Shown: one piece after another, positions 21,045 through 32,365 of the stretch
Layout: every line of letters begins with the position of its first letter
Position numbering within the stretch: the first letter of the stretch is position 1
From: Linnemannia schmuckeri
Taxonomy: Eukaryota; Mortierellomycota; Mortierellomycetes; Mortierellales; Mortierellaceae
Length of the DNA stretch: 64,000 nucleotides
Direction of reading: 5' to 3'
Assembly: GCA_029449235.1 (NCBI GenBank)
Contig: JANATG010000018.1
Coordinates: 248,001 to 312,000, forward strand
Notes under the pieces: model-generated
What the model was told of the DNA's origin: nothing
Database searches by the model: none
What the model saw: the letters and a program-made list of their open reading frames with translations, nothing else
Program-made: the position numbers and the translations under genes

Positions 21045-22562
21045 CTAAGACTTGGCAAAATCAACCAAATGAGGGCCGGCGACAATGTACAGAAGCTTGG
21101 TGAAGAAGGAGAGCTGGTAATAGATGTTCGCCTTCATAGGTTTCGTGGGTTGGATTGAGGGTCTCACTCCGGAAGTAAGAGGTAATAATCCTTTGTCGAA
21201 AGTCCAGTCTTGACAACCGATATTTTTGCCAAATGAACGACCACGTATCCTTGGTGAAGGTTTTGTATCGACTAAAGTCTGTTGATACTGCAAACAGACC
21301 CTTGGTGGTACCGGCAGTGAGTCTCTGGAAAAGACCTGTAGAGCGATAAGTCGTTGACAGATTCGGTCGACCTCCAGCATAATGACAGCTGATTCCCATT
21401 GAATGACTCTAGCAGTCGTCTCGAATGAGAAACGATCAGAAGGGGTCAAGGATTAGAAGGTATCAGGACAGGAGTAGGATGGCAATCAACAGGAGCATGT
21501 ACTTGTCAGAATAGCGCCATATGTCAGTCCTGGCTATGGGAAACAGTATTGACATGTCAACAATGTTGATTGCCTCAGTGGCCTTTACTTGTAACCATTT
21601 CCCCAGCCATGGCGTCGGCCCGCTTGTATTACTCGTGTACCCATAACCTCCGTCCAGCGCCTCCATATTAATGTCCTTGGTAAGGAGCGCAGCCAGCGTC
21701 CGTCCCTTCACCTTCACAATTTGGTCGTGCTCTTTTGACCAGCTCCCAAAAAGATTGTCCTTGGCGATCCCTGCATTAGCGCCCTCAATCCAGCGATGGA
21801 AGTTGCGCATCCCGAAAAAATGTGGGCCAGCTTTCCCGACAGGTGTCGCTCTTAAATGGATCCTATAAATGCAGATAAACCTTGGGTCTGGAGATATTTT
21901 TTGAATGTACCAAGCTGATCGGGAAGGAGAGAGAACGGCGACTAAGGATGATAAATTCCGCCGGCAGCTTAAGTGGCTAATTGAGATTCATCGATGGCAA
22001 CCAGATCTTTCTCAAGATCCTGAGATATGGTGTCCTGGCAATAATGGCTTTCATTGACAACAAAGGCGAGCCAACTAACCCCACTCGTAGCAAGTAACTC
22101 GGGGTTTTTTCAAAAAGGTTCTTGGCGTTGGAGTGCTTGGCAAAGGACCTGGTATCCTCTTCAGCGCGGTGAAGGGGATTCTTCAGGGTCACTCCAATGT
22201 AGAAGGTCGACGGGTTGTCATTCTCTGAACTCTTTTCATTGTTCTTAGGCCATGATTGAAGGATGTCGTTCGCCCAGGTGCTCTCCGCCTCAAAGTCCTT
22301 GGCAATTTGGTTCGGATTGGCGCAAGTGATCGTCGATTGACCAAGATAGAACCGGATCTGTAAGCCACACATACAAAAAAAAAAGGCATTGGTCAGTACC
22401 AGTGAAAAAATGACACGGTACGGCAAGCATCCTTCTCTCACTGCCAACAAACAAAAAAAATACTTTTATGTCAGCGATCAAATCAGTACAAAATTTGAGA
22501 ACATTAGAAATCTTTGTAAAGTTCAGGGTTCCTTGATTCAATGCCGGTAAGCAAGATGCCAA
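21045..22562 (-). pseudogene. Unknown protein family, copy B (decayed)
   Basis: Divergent relative of copy A, on the opposite strand. Read from 22562 downward, a first exon (ASCLPALNQGTLNFTKISNV) is followed by an intron ending near 22361 and an exon with TFYIGV, PLHRAEED and RVGLVG. A frame change then gives QDLEKDLVAIDESQL and an in-frame stop (TAA near 21970) before AAGGIYHP. A later frame has AALLTKDINMEAL and GGYGYTSN, and another has DRICQRLIALQVFSRDSL and YYQLSFFTKLLYIVAGPHL, ending FAKS at 21045. Each of these has a counterpart in the same order in copy A. The copy lacks everything after the YYQLSF block (the zinc-knuckle part of A). Several frame breaks show it is dead. Confidence 0.55.
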
Positions 22563-23584
22563 TTCAAGAGCAGCGAGCAGGGTGACAGATTTATCTCTTC
22601 CTCCAAGTTGATATATTTTTCGCCCTCCTTTTAGAATTGATTAAAAAAAGGGTGGTATCGATGCGATTATTGTTGGTTTGACATGGTTTGATAAGACTTT
22701 TTTTTTTCGCGAAGTTGAAGGCAGGAGATGAATGGTAGAGAAAAGGTCTTTAGGATGCGAAATGTAAGCGAGAGAGAGACAGAGAAAGAAAAGAAACAGC
22801 TGAACAAGCAAATATGAGGAAAGGGAAGATCACTTGAAAGAAAAATGTAAAAGTGAAGAAAAAGGTGGGATACGAATGAAAGTGCAAGAAGAGCGAAAAA
22901 AGGACAAAAGAGTTGACAGGATGAGATGATAAATAAGTACAATGGCTGCAACACATGTTCCCATGTGTTTTTTTTTTTCCTTTGTCGATGATGACCATGT
23001 TGACAGTTTTCTTTATTTAGTCGACAGTAAAGCCAGCTGGTGCTTTGCTAATCAACGCTGATGGTATTTACATTTCGCTCTTTGTAGCGACTTTTGGTGG
23101 ATGGCATCTCTTTATGAACGCCTCTCTTTATTTGTGGAAACGGCTCCTTTGCTCCTTTTTTCTGTGTGGACAATCCTCTCTAAGTTTTTATGGATAAGAC
23201 TTTTTTCAACGGACAAGGCATTTTTTTTCTTTCGAGAGAATAAAAATGACAAAATCAACTGTGGTCTGCAACAGCGTATTGAATTGTGGCCTTTAGAAAT
23301 TGCGCTGTTATTTTTTTTTCCTTTTTTCTAGAATTGCCTCAGACATGGCCTATCTATGCAGTACACAGTATTTTTAATCTAAGTTTCAACTAGGTGCGCG
23401 TACTTTTTTTTTGCACAGAGGCATTTTAGTATGCTTGTGCAGGAAGCCGGTTACCCGACAGAATGTACTTGAGCACTCGAAAGGCTGGTCTAAGCGGTCA
23501 GCCGTTGTTGGCAGGCTCCACACGGCATTCCGACTGGCTCATAACCAGAGTAACGTGGGTATACTTACTCTGTCCATGCGCAAC
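22563..23584. other. No gene recognised
   Basis: T-rich and A-rich tracts and short open frames only. Purine-rich sequence on + (22740-22940) gives pyrimidine-type shadow frames on the minus strand. Confidence 0.45.
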
Positions 23585-23623
23585 TTGCATAGTGAATTTT
23601 TTTTTATTTCATTGCATAGTGAA
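23585..23623 (-). mobile_element. Minimal poly(A) insertion with 12-bp target duplication
   Basis: The exact 12-bp direct repeat TTGCATAGTGAA (23585-23596 and 23612-23623) flanks only 15 bp. On the minus strand this reads TGAAAT followed by A9. This is the signature of an almost completely truncated retrotransposon. It directly abuts the LINE target copy at 23624-23641. Confidence 0.55.
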
Positions 23624-23641
23624 ATTTATTTCTCTAGCAAG
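23624..23641 (-). repeat. LINE target site copy (T4)
   Basis: Inverse copy of CTTGCTAGAGAAATAAAT directly after the poly(A) of the right-arm LINE. It pairs with the 5' target copy at 8388-8402 in the left arm as the two halves of one target duplication. Confidence 0.65.
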
Positions 23642-24247
23642 TTTTTTTTTTTGTTTATAAGAAATTTATTGGGTCGTGGGTGTGCGTGCAGTAAACTAAT
23701 ACTCCCTTTCACCGGGCAGTCCTCACCGTTCAAAAAGATATAAAAATAAATGCGTTCCAAAAGAGGCATAGAAGCTACATCCAAGCTAGAAAAAGACAGG
23801 TGTACCGTAACCGAAAAACCAAACATAATAGAATACAAGGAGGGTGAAGTACAGAAAGGTTAGGTTGGGTGATTGGTGTCGACGGGGGGAGTCTCGACGG
23901 GGGGAGGTGGTTGTTGTTTCTCGCGCTGACGCTGTTTTTCAGCCAGCTGGGCGCAAGCTTGTGTGATGACCAAGTCCACGGCGGCCAGAACGACTCGGGG
24001 TTCGAAGGCCTAATCCTCGAGGACAAAAGCAAAGTGGTATCTCCAGACGGTGGCTAGGATGGCACCGAGCAAGAGGAAGAGAGGGATATCATCGCGGGGT
24101 TCGATGTCGTCTGGGCTAGGGAAAAAGAGGCTGCAGACATAATCCGCCGTCCAGCCTCTCTCCTCCACATATCTCGAAAGCGCTCCTTGCCAGACCTCCA
24201 GTTTCTTGGGGCAACTGAAGAGAAGGTGGCGGCTTGTCTCCACATGC
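23642..24247 (-). mobile_element. 5'-truncated LINE 3' end, copy in right arm
   Basis: Inverse copy of the left-arm LINE at 8419-9022. It has the same ORF end (HVETSRHLLFSCP, PRDDIPLFLLLGA), the same stop and the same 3' end, with 11 A instead of 9. I count several single-base differences from the left copy, a higher density than in the SDR/tRNA part of the arms. Its 5' side differs: the 31 bp before GCATGTGG in the left arm, including one target copy, are missing here. Confidence 0.7.
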
Positions 24248-24403
24248 TTTTTTTTTTTTTTTTTTTTTTTTTCGTACGCAATTTCATTGCATTTATTTCT
24301 CTAGCAAGCCAGAGTTTTTGCACTGCGTCGAATCACGTGCATCCACGTGAATGATACTGTTTTAATCGTATAAATATTGGCATTTCTTTTTGTTTCCAAA
24401 AAT

Positions 24404-24484
24404 GTCTGTTTGGCCGAGTGGTTAAGGCGTATGCCTGCTAAGTGTATGGGATTTCCCGCGCAGGTTCGAACCCTGCAGCAGACG
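24404..24484 (+). tRNA. tRNA-Ser (anticodon GCU), copy 2
   Basis: Identical to the left-arm tRNA over all 81 bases: same class II fold with long variable arm, anticodon loop CTGCTAA, and acceptor GTCTGTT/AGCAGAC with discriminator G. Short T runs follow (TTTT at 24487-24490, TTTTT near 24506), fitting RNA polymerase III termination. The LINE target site lies 95 bp upstream. Confidence 0.95.
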
Positions 24485-24648
24485 CTATTTTGCTCCTAGC
24501 GCGTTTTTGTTTTGTGGAGAACGGTTGGCGAATGACTGAGAAAACCTTTGACAAAGATTGGGCTTCGGGAAGGCTTTGGAGGAGTTGTACCTGAATTTCT
24601 GCACTTAGATAATGCTCCATTCCTTTTTGGAAGAGGTGTCTCACTCTT

Positions 24649-24939
24649 ATGATCAACCGTTATTACTTCCTTCGTCTTTGGTTCTTGTTATTCCTTTTCT
24701 CCTGCCTTCTCTTTTTCTTATTGTTTGTTGGCACAGAAGGTGGCAAAGGACAGGCAGGTGTGAGTCCTAGCATGGTGCAGCGATGTTTTATTTCGCCGTA
24801 TTCACGATTTATCGTTAGATTGATGTCCAGAGTGAACACGAATATGTTTCTCTTCTCCCTTGCCGCAAATGACCAATGGAAGTTAGATGCATCGCCCCTC
24901 ACCCTATCCTCTCTTCTTCGCTTTCTCACTTACGTTTGA
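24649..24939 (+). CDS. Possible small hydrophobic protein, copy 2
   Basis: Right-arm copy of the 96-residue frame at 7177-7467, with the same hydrophobic start. The same caution applies: all of the surrounding DNA is equally conserved between the arms. Confidence 0.2.
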   Translation: MINRYYFLRLWFLLFLFSCLLFFLLFVGTEGGKGQAGVSPSMVQRCFISPYSRFIVRLMSRVNTNMFLFSLAANDQWKLDASPLTLSSLLRFLTYV

Positions 24940-25819
24940 TTTGGATTGTGTCTTTACTTTGCTTGTTCTTTCCTACTTTATTTTCTTCTACCCATAATTA
25001 TCTGAAAAAGACGAGCTTTTTTAAAAAAAAGTAGCATACCTATTATCCTCCCCTTCTCTCTTACCATATTTCCTCGTTTCCCTTCTTGTCTCTACTCTCT
25101 TTTTTGTCTGTCCTATCCTAGCTCCTTTGTTTTCGGAGACTGCAATGAGCTGAAAAGTCTTGAGTTTCGTCTCTCTCTCTCTTTTCCTCCTGTAAACAAA
25201 GAGCAAGAATCACAAAGATAGAACGATGTGTTTGTTATCTTGTTCATCAGTGCATACAAACAGCAGCGGGTCTCGGCATGGATCTAAACAACAACGCAAT
25301 GATCCTTCTTCTTGCGAGAACATTTTCCCTTTTTTTCATGTCGCCCACTCTTTCATTCTCTTGTGGCCCTCAATTGCTTCATTTTTCAGCATTGTGTACA
25401 GCCACAAAAAAGGGACCACTTGTTTTTTTCCACCAGGTAAGCCAAGAAGAGCAAAGTGAGGGAAGGGGCTGAGAGCAGAGGGAGAGGAAAAGAAAAAAAA
25501 ATGTTTATTCCGTTCCGCGTTCCTTACATGGAGTACATTGTGATCTGGGCGCGTCTTATTTCCTCTTTTGAGTTCTTGGCGTTCCCTCTCTTCCTTCCCC
25601 TCCCTCCCACATCTATGACGGAAGGATGCAGCGTGAAAGAAAAATTAAGCATTGTTTGCTCGATTTGTACTTTTGTTTGTGTGTGCTGTTGATTCGACAA
25701 ACGCTTTTCTTTTTTTTGTTCCTTGGCGGTTGGCACAGACACGTCCTCGATCGTCCCTGCGCTCGATAACAAACATATTCTTGGAGAGAAACAAAAGGGA
25801 TCATCGGCCCGATGGCCAC

Positions 25820-25826
25820 TATATAA
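25820..25826 (+). promoter_or_regulatory. TATA box of SDR copy 2
   Basis: TATATAA about 200 bp before the ATG at 26026, followed by a CT-rich then T-rich stretch (25836-25866). Identical to the promoter of copy 1. Confidence 0.55.
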
Positions 25827-26025
25827 CCAACCAGCTCTACTCTCTCTCTTTTTTTTTTTTTTTTTTACTCCATCAACAAACAACACCAACACAATTCGAC
25901 TCGACAACTACAGCGCACACAGACAAAATCAACTACAGCACACACAAGCACAAATTAACTACAACACACAAACAAGCAACCAACCAACCATCCAACCAGC
26001 CAACAACAACAGCGACAACAACAAA

Positions 26026-26835
26026 ATGACTACCTCTCCCTCAACCCAGTTCATTGCTTTCTTTGGTGCCACTGGCGGATGCACAAACGCCTGTCTCGTC
26101 CACACCCTCAACGCTGGATTCCATGCCACCGCCCTCGCTCGCACTCCTTCCAAGCTGACCGATATGCTCCTTGCCCAGGGTCTCAGCCAGTCGATCATCA
26201 ACACCCAGCTCACCATAGTCAAGGGCGACATTGCCGACATCCACGCCATCAAGAACGTCCTCACCAACAGCTCTAACGGAGCCGTCAAGATTGCCTCCCA
26301 GATCATCTCGGGAATCGGAGGTACTCCTCAGATGCGCATGTCTCTCTCCAAGCCCATGACGATCGACAACCCCGAGATCTGTGCGACCGCCACCAAGAAC
26401 ATCATCCAGTCCCTCCAAGAGATCTATGCGTCCCACCCATCGACGGCCCAGCAAAGGCCCTCGATCACCGTCATCTCGACCACAGGCGTCTCGGATGTGC
26501 GCGAGGATGTCCCCTTTGGCTTCCGCACCTTTTACCATGTTGTCTTGGCGGACCCTCACAAGGACAAGAAGGTGATGGAGGACCTGGTTGTTGCGAATGC
26601 GTCTTCCGCAACAGGAGTGTTCCGAGGCGCAGTGATCATTCGACCTAGTCTCTTGAAGGGCGACCAGAATGTCAAGGGAGGCAAGAGATGGCAAAAGGTC
26701 AGGGCCGGAGTGGAGGACAAACCCGCAGTGGGATACACGATCCACCGCGCCGATGTCGGACAGTGGATTTGTGAACAGATTGTCAAGACTGGAGGCGAGA
26801 GTCGCTTCGGCCAGAAGGTCACACTCACTTGTTAG
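26026..26835 (+). CDS. NAD(P)-binding SDR/NmrA-like oxidoreductase, copy 2
   Basis: Intact 269-residue duplicate of the gene at 5281-6090, with the same ATG context, GATGG dinucleotide loop and C-terminus (GQKVTLTC). Two codons differ (KGGKRWQKVRAG here, Gly and Lys in copy 1), close to each other in the C-terminal part. The 5' leader and TATA box are also the same. The duplication is therefore recent or kept uniform by gene conversion. Function and substrate are unknown beyond NAD(P) binding. Confidence 0.85.
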   Translation: MTTSPSTQFIAFFGATGGCTNACLVHTLNAGFHATALARTPSKLTDMLLAQGLSQSIINTQLTIVKGDIADIHAIKNVLTNSSNGAVKIASQIISGIGGTPQMRMSLSKPMTIDNPEICATATKNIIQSLQEIYASHPSTAQQRPSITVISTTGVSDVREDVPFGFRTFYHVVLADPHKDKKVMEDLVVANASSATGVFRGAVIIRPSLLKGDQNVKGGKRWQKVRAGVEDKPAVGYTIHRADVGQWICEQIVKTGGESRFGQKVTLTC

Positions 26836-27081
26836 AGCAACCATTTTCTTCCTTTTTCAAAGCACCCCCTTTTTTTCAGTTGCAAGTCCATCACACACAT
26901 TAGCATTAAAAATGAAACGAACGAAAGCATTTTATATTGTTGCACAGATGCACAGTTGCACAGTTGAAAGAAATGAGCAAAGACTCGAAAGAAGGCCAAC
27001 AGCAGCAGGCAAGGTCGGCGATAGTTTACTGAACATTCGCCTCCTTGACCATGGCCCTCCAGCCGTTGGAATAAAAGAGAT

Positions 27082-27276
27082 ATGGTGGTGACCGAAAAGC
27101 GGTCCACTCCCGATGATGAGCTGATCCACATGTGCAGCTGGAGGGTCCTGACTATCCGCAAGTTGCATAAGCAGTGGAGGAACCGTTCGATAGGCGTCCT
27201 TGCGGACTTCAGGAAAGCCGAGTCAGGCTTGTTGTCAATGAAAGATATAAGCAAGGTGGAGAAGAGTCACTCGTGA
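27082..27276 (+). CDS. Truncated hypothetical ORF at duplication edge
   Basis: Right-arm copy of the ORF at 4693-5034. It shares about 59 residues, then passes the duplication boundary at 27259 and stops after a few unrelated residues (EKSHS). If the left ORF is a real gene, this copy is broken by the rearrangement. Confidence 0.25.
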   Translation: MVVTEKRSTPDDELIHMCSWRVLTIRKLHKQWRNRSIGVLADFRKAESGLLSMKDISKVEKSHS

Positions 27277-27789
27277 TCATAGCCAGCGAGACTTGTTGAT
27301 GGGGAAAAGAGCAAGCCACTGTCAGTAAATAGAGGCTAGATTTGGGTAGTCCAGCTACTTGCCACTTTCAAAACCAACTCTGTTGGGAATAGAGGCTGAA
27401 TGATAATGGCGGTGGCGGTGTCAGGGTAAGTTATGACCATGGCACTGAGGTTGGCAGTGATGACAATTTCGGTGTTGGTGTTGGCGGTTGTTGTTGGATA
27501 TGGCTCTTGAGACATACCCACAAATCAAGTCAAGTTTCGGATAAAGTTGTCGTAGATATTGAAAGAAGAGGACATTGTGGCGGAGTAAAAAAGGATGAAA
27601 GGTGAGAGTGCACTATGGAGTGTGAGAACGAGAGAGACGATGAAAAAAAAACTCGTTCTTATCAATCAGAGTGTTCTTAAGAAGCGCATACAAAACAGTA
27701 TCGCTACTAAAGGAGACAGAGCAAATGCCACATGGTCAATCGAGTCGGCGCAAACATAAAGATCAAAAATATAAAGTCATCAGGGTTTA
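27277..27789. other. No gene recognised
   Basis: Downstream flank of the PXA/Nexin_C gene and the outer flank of the right arm. GGTGTTGGCGGT-like microrepeats lie near 27400-27490. No coding signal seen. Confidence 0.45.
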
Positions 27790-30205
27790 TTATTGGCGGT
27801 CTGGGTACACTTCTGGGATGATCTTGGAAAGAAGCAAGTCCAGTGCAATGTACATCAAATGCTTGTTACATTGCTTGTTCTGGAAGGGCTCCAGGGCTTC
27901 CCTTGCTGCCGCCAGATGGTGCACGCCTTGTTCTCCAAAGAAAGTATCGCGTATTATTGCTAATAGTTCAGAGCAAGAAAACTCACGTTAGTTGGCTGTC
28001 ATCCTCCCGTACAAAAGACAAAAGACGCTCTGTGTAGATGCTGTTGTTTCATACCAGGCATGGTCCTGAGGATCCTGCGTTCGGCCTCACGACGTGCCTT
28101 TTCCATCTCGTCAACGCCGCGTGGTCTGGGAGGAGACGATGTTGGATCAGGCCACAAAGCTCGTCGTCCTGCCTGGATATATGTCACCAGTCGTGGTTCT
28201 GCGAAAATCCAATATACTCCATGCGCCAGTACACTATCACACAGAACAGTAAAGAGAGATGTGCCGTGAAAGCATTAATTCCTGGTCAAAGCCATCGCAA
28301 CTGAAAAAGACAATCCAAAACTCAAGGCAGCATCTGATTTCGCTCACCGGTCGATTGCTCCCCCTCCGAGAGTTCTAACAAGAGGCCAGCCCATCAGTTC
28401 CCACTGTCGCCAAATGACTTGGTTCCGCTCTTCGAGGTAAAAGATCTCTTTGACAAGCCGAAAGATCCCCGCCTCCAGCTCTGTGTGCTCCGGCTCATCG
28501 AGTTCTGCATAAATCCAGGCCAGGGACTGTGAGACCAGGGTGATTTTGCTGGGCAGAACAAGCACAAAGTTAAAAAACGCCACCAAAATTACGCTGAAGG
28601 GGACAAAGACGTTGTTGATCATGTAGGTGATATATTCTGCTGGTGCCTTTGTCAGTGCCCATGTGGCCTTTAACTTTAGCTTTGGCAGCATTCCTGGCTC
28701 CGGCTGTGGTTTCCTGTTCGGCATCCGTCCTGGTGTGTTTCTTGTAGCGCTACTGTTGATGTTGTTGCTGGAGGAGGCCGAGGACAGTCTCAAAGTAGCA
28801 TCGCTCTTAGTCCTGTTAAAGGGAGGTATCTGCAATGGTGGTTCTAGGAGACGGGTATTTTGTGGCGAAACGGGTACTCTTCTGGCCGATGTGTTACTTT
28901 GAGACGTCGTCGATTGACCCACGAGTGGGGCTGCTCCTGCCAAGCGATGTGATAGTACGTCGTCGTTTCGTTCAGGCCGAGACAAAGGTGTCGTCGATTG
29001 TTTAATTGGTCGCGGGCGGTCGCCTGCGTTTTTTGACGATGGTATAGCCGCCGCCGCCGCCGCCGCTGCTGCGAGACTGGATGTCTGGGCGTCCTGAAGT
29101 AAGTCGACCATTTCGTCCGTTGGATTGATGTTGGGTGTGGATGACCTGTGTGTGAGCTTTGTTCTTCCTTTTGACCCCACTAGACTCGCAAGGAACGCCG
29201 AAAAGTTGTCGTCCGAAGCATCCATTTGCTCCGCCGCCTTTTGAAGAAACGCCTCGTATTTTTCGTCCGTTGGCTCAAAGTCTTGCAAAAGCTATGGAAG
29301 TTGAAGTCAAGAATGAAGTAAGAGTAGGAAGTATAACGTCAATAGTCACGAACTGAATAAGGCAGCTATCCACAAACGACATCAGTTGAAAGGAACATAC
29401 CGTATTGACGATGTAGTTGATCATGTCGGGCTCTGTCAGGATCTCGACCAAACTCCTCAAGACAAGGCAGGCGAGGATTTCCCGGATAAGCCATCGTACA
29501 CAGTCGGACTCATACTCTGCCTTGGGGAGTAAGATCCGCAACAACTCATCCGCCAGCTGTCGGAGATACTCCTTTTCTGATTCTTCGCCATCCTGAAGCG
29601 CAAAGTGGGGTTGTAGTCCATGAAAGATTGACTCAATTGTTTGGTTGGGAGCGTATGCTGTTTCCAGTTTCTGTGCTGCCTGCCTGTAGTCGACATAGTG
29701 CCTCCTCAGCACCTCCGGCACATCCAGCAGTAACAATCCCACCCAGTCAACCTACATGGAAAAAAGGTGCGCGAGACAGTGAGTTATCTATTACTACTAC
29801 TGCCTAAGATAAACATTCCGCACTAACAAAGTCCTGTTATCATGTGCAAGGGGTAAGGTAGCATACCTCTTGACTCCTCCGCTCGAGCTCGCGTGCAATC
29901 TCTATGACGACGTTAACGACGGACGTGACGAGTTGTGGGTCGGAGGAGAAGGTCGAGTACCAGGTCTGGATAAAGTCGCGGACGAGGAAGGCGAGAAAGT
30001 GGTATGCCTCGGCATCGAGGTCTGGATGGGGCTGATTCAGCAGCTGTGGGACGGGCTCTCTCTGTTGAATGTTCCTTGGGAAGAGGATGCGCAGGTAAGG
30101 TGCTGTTCCTGGCAGGTGACTAGGTTGCTTCGAATGCCTGCCTCTCCTTTGCTGCTGTCGTTGATGTTGCGCTGGCTGTGGTTGTGGTTGTGCCTGTTGT
30201 TGCAT
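27790..30205 (-). CDS. PXA and Nexin_C domain protein (sorting-nexin-like)
   Basis: Five exons, read on the minus strand: 30205-29867, 29751-29401, 29291-28348, 28233-28055, 27959-27790, giving 660 residues. After a Q/P-rich start, residues about 62-235 form a PXA domain (PHPDLDAEAYHFLAFLVRDF, SDCVRWLIREILACLVLRSL). A Ser/Thr/Ala-rich linker and a hydrophobic stretch (about 460-481, PFSVILVAFFNFVLVLP) follow. The C-terminus is a Nexin_C domain: EIFYLEERNQVIWRQWE, LVTYIQAGRRALWPDP, MEKARREAERRILRTMP and NKHLMYIALDLLLSKIIPE. The last two short exons were found because they complete this domain. PXA and Nexin_C together occur in the Mdm1/SNX13-14-25 group, which works at endosome, ER and lipid contact sites. 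Here the PX and RGS domains usually placed between them are absent, as in PXA1-type fungal proteins. Exact function inferred only. Confidence 0.85.
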
Positions 30206-32165
<1,960 letters not shown>

Positions 32166-32365
32166 CGTCCCTCAACAATAACAACAGCCTCTTCTCTTTT
32201 CGACTTTCCCACCAGCAGCGCTCCTTTTGCGCCTCTTCTCTCTCTTTTCTTCACCTTTTTACGCTCTCTTCACTCACTTTGTACTCATCCCTCAACTTCA
32301 TCCTGCTCTCCACAACCTCTCTTCATCCCAGCTTTCTGAGAAAAAAGGCTTTTATTTAGTCCCTC

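Larger units (their letters stand above)
23642..27259 (-). repeat. Right arm of long inverted duplication
   Basis: Inverse, nearly identical copy of 4857-9022. In order on the + strand it holds the LINE 3' end, the poly(A) tail element, the single LINE target site, tRNA-Ser, the 1.3-kb spacer, the SDR gene and the start of the unrecognised ORF. The outer boundary lies at GCAAGGTGG (27259), where the ORF that continues in the left arm is cut off. It lacks the 510-bp LINE insertion. Confidence 0.9.

Noticed and set aside
4857..27259. The whole duplicated block as one large composite transposon
   Set aside because: The arms are not element ends: they contain a host-type SDR gene and a tRNA gene, no target duplication is seen at the outer edges, and no single transposase could move the block.
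28344..28346. Stop codon as the end of the PXA gene
   Set aside because: The stop lies inside an intron beginning GTGAGC; splicing there adds a complete Nexin_C domain.
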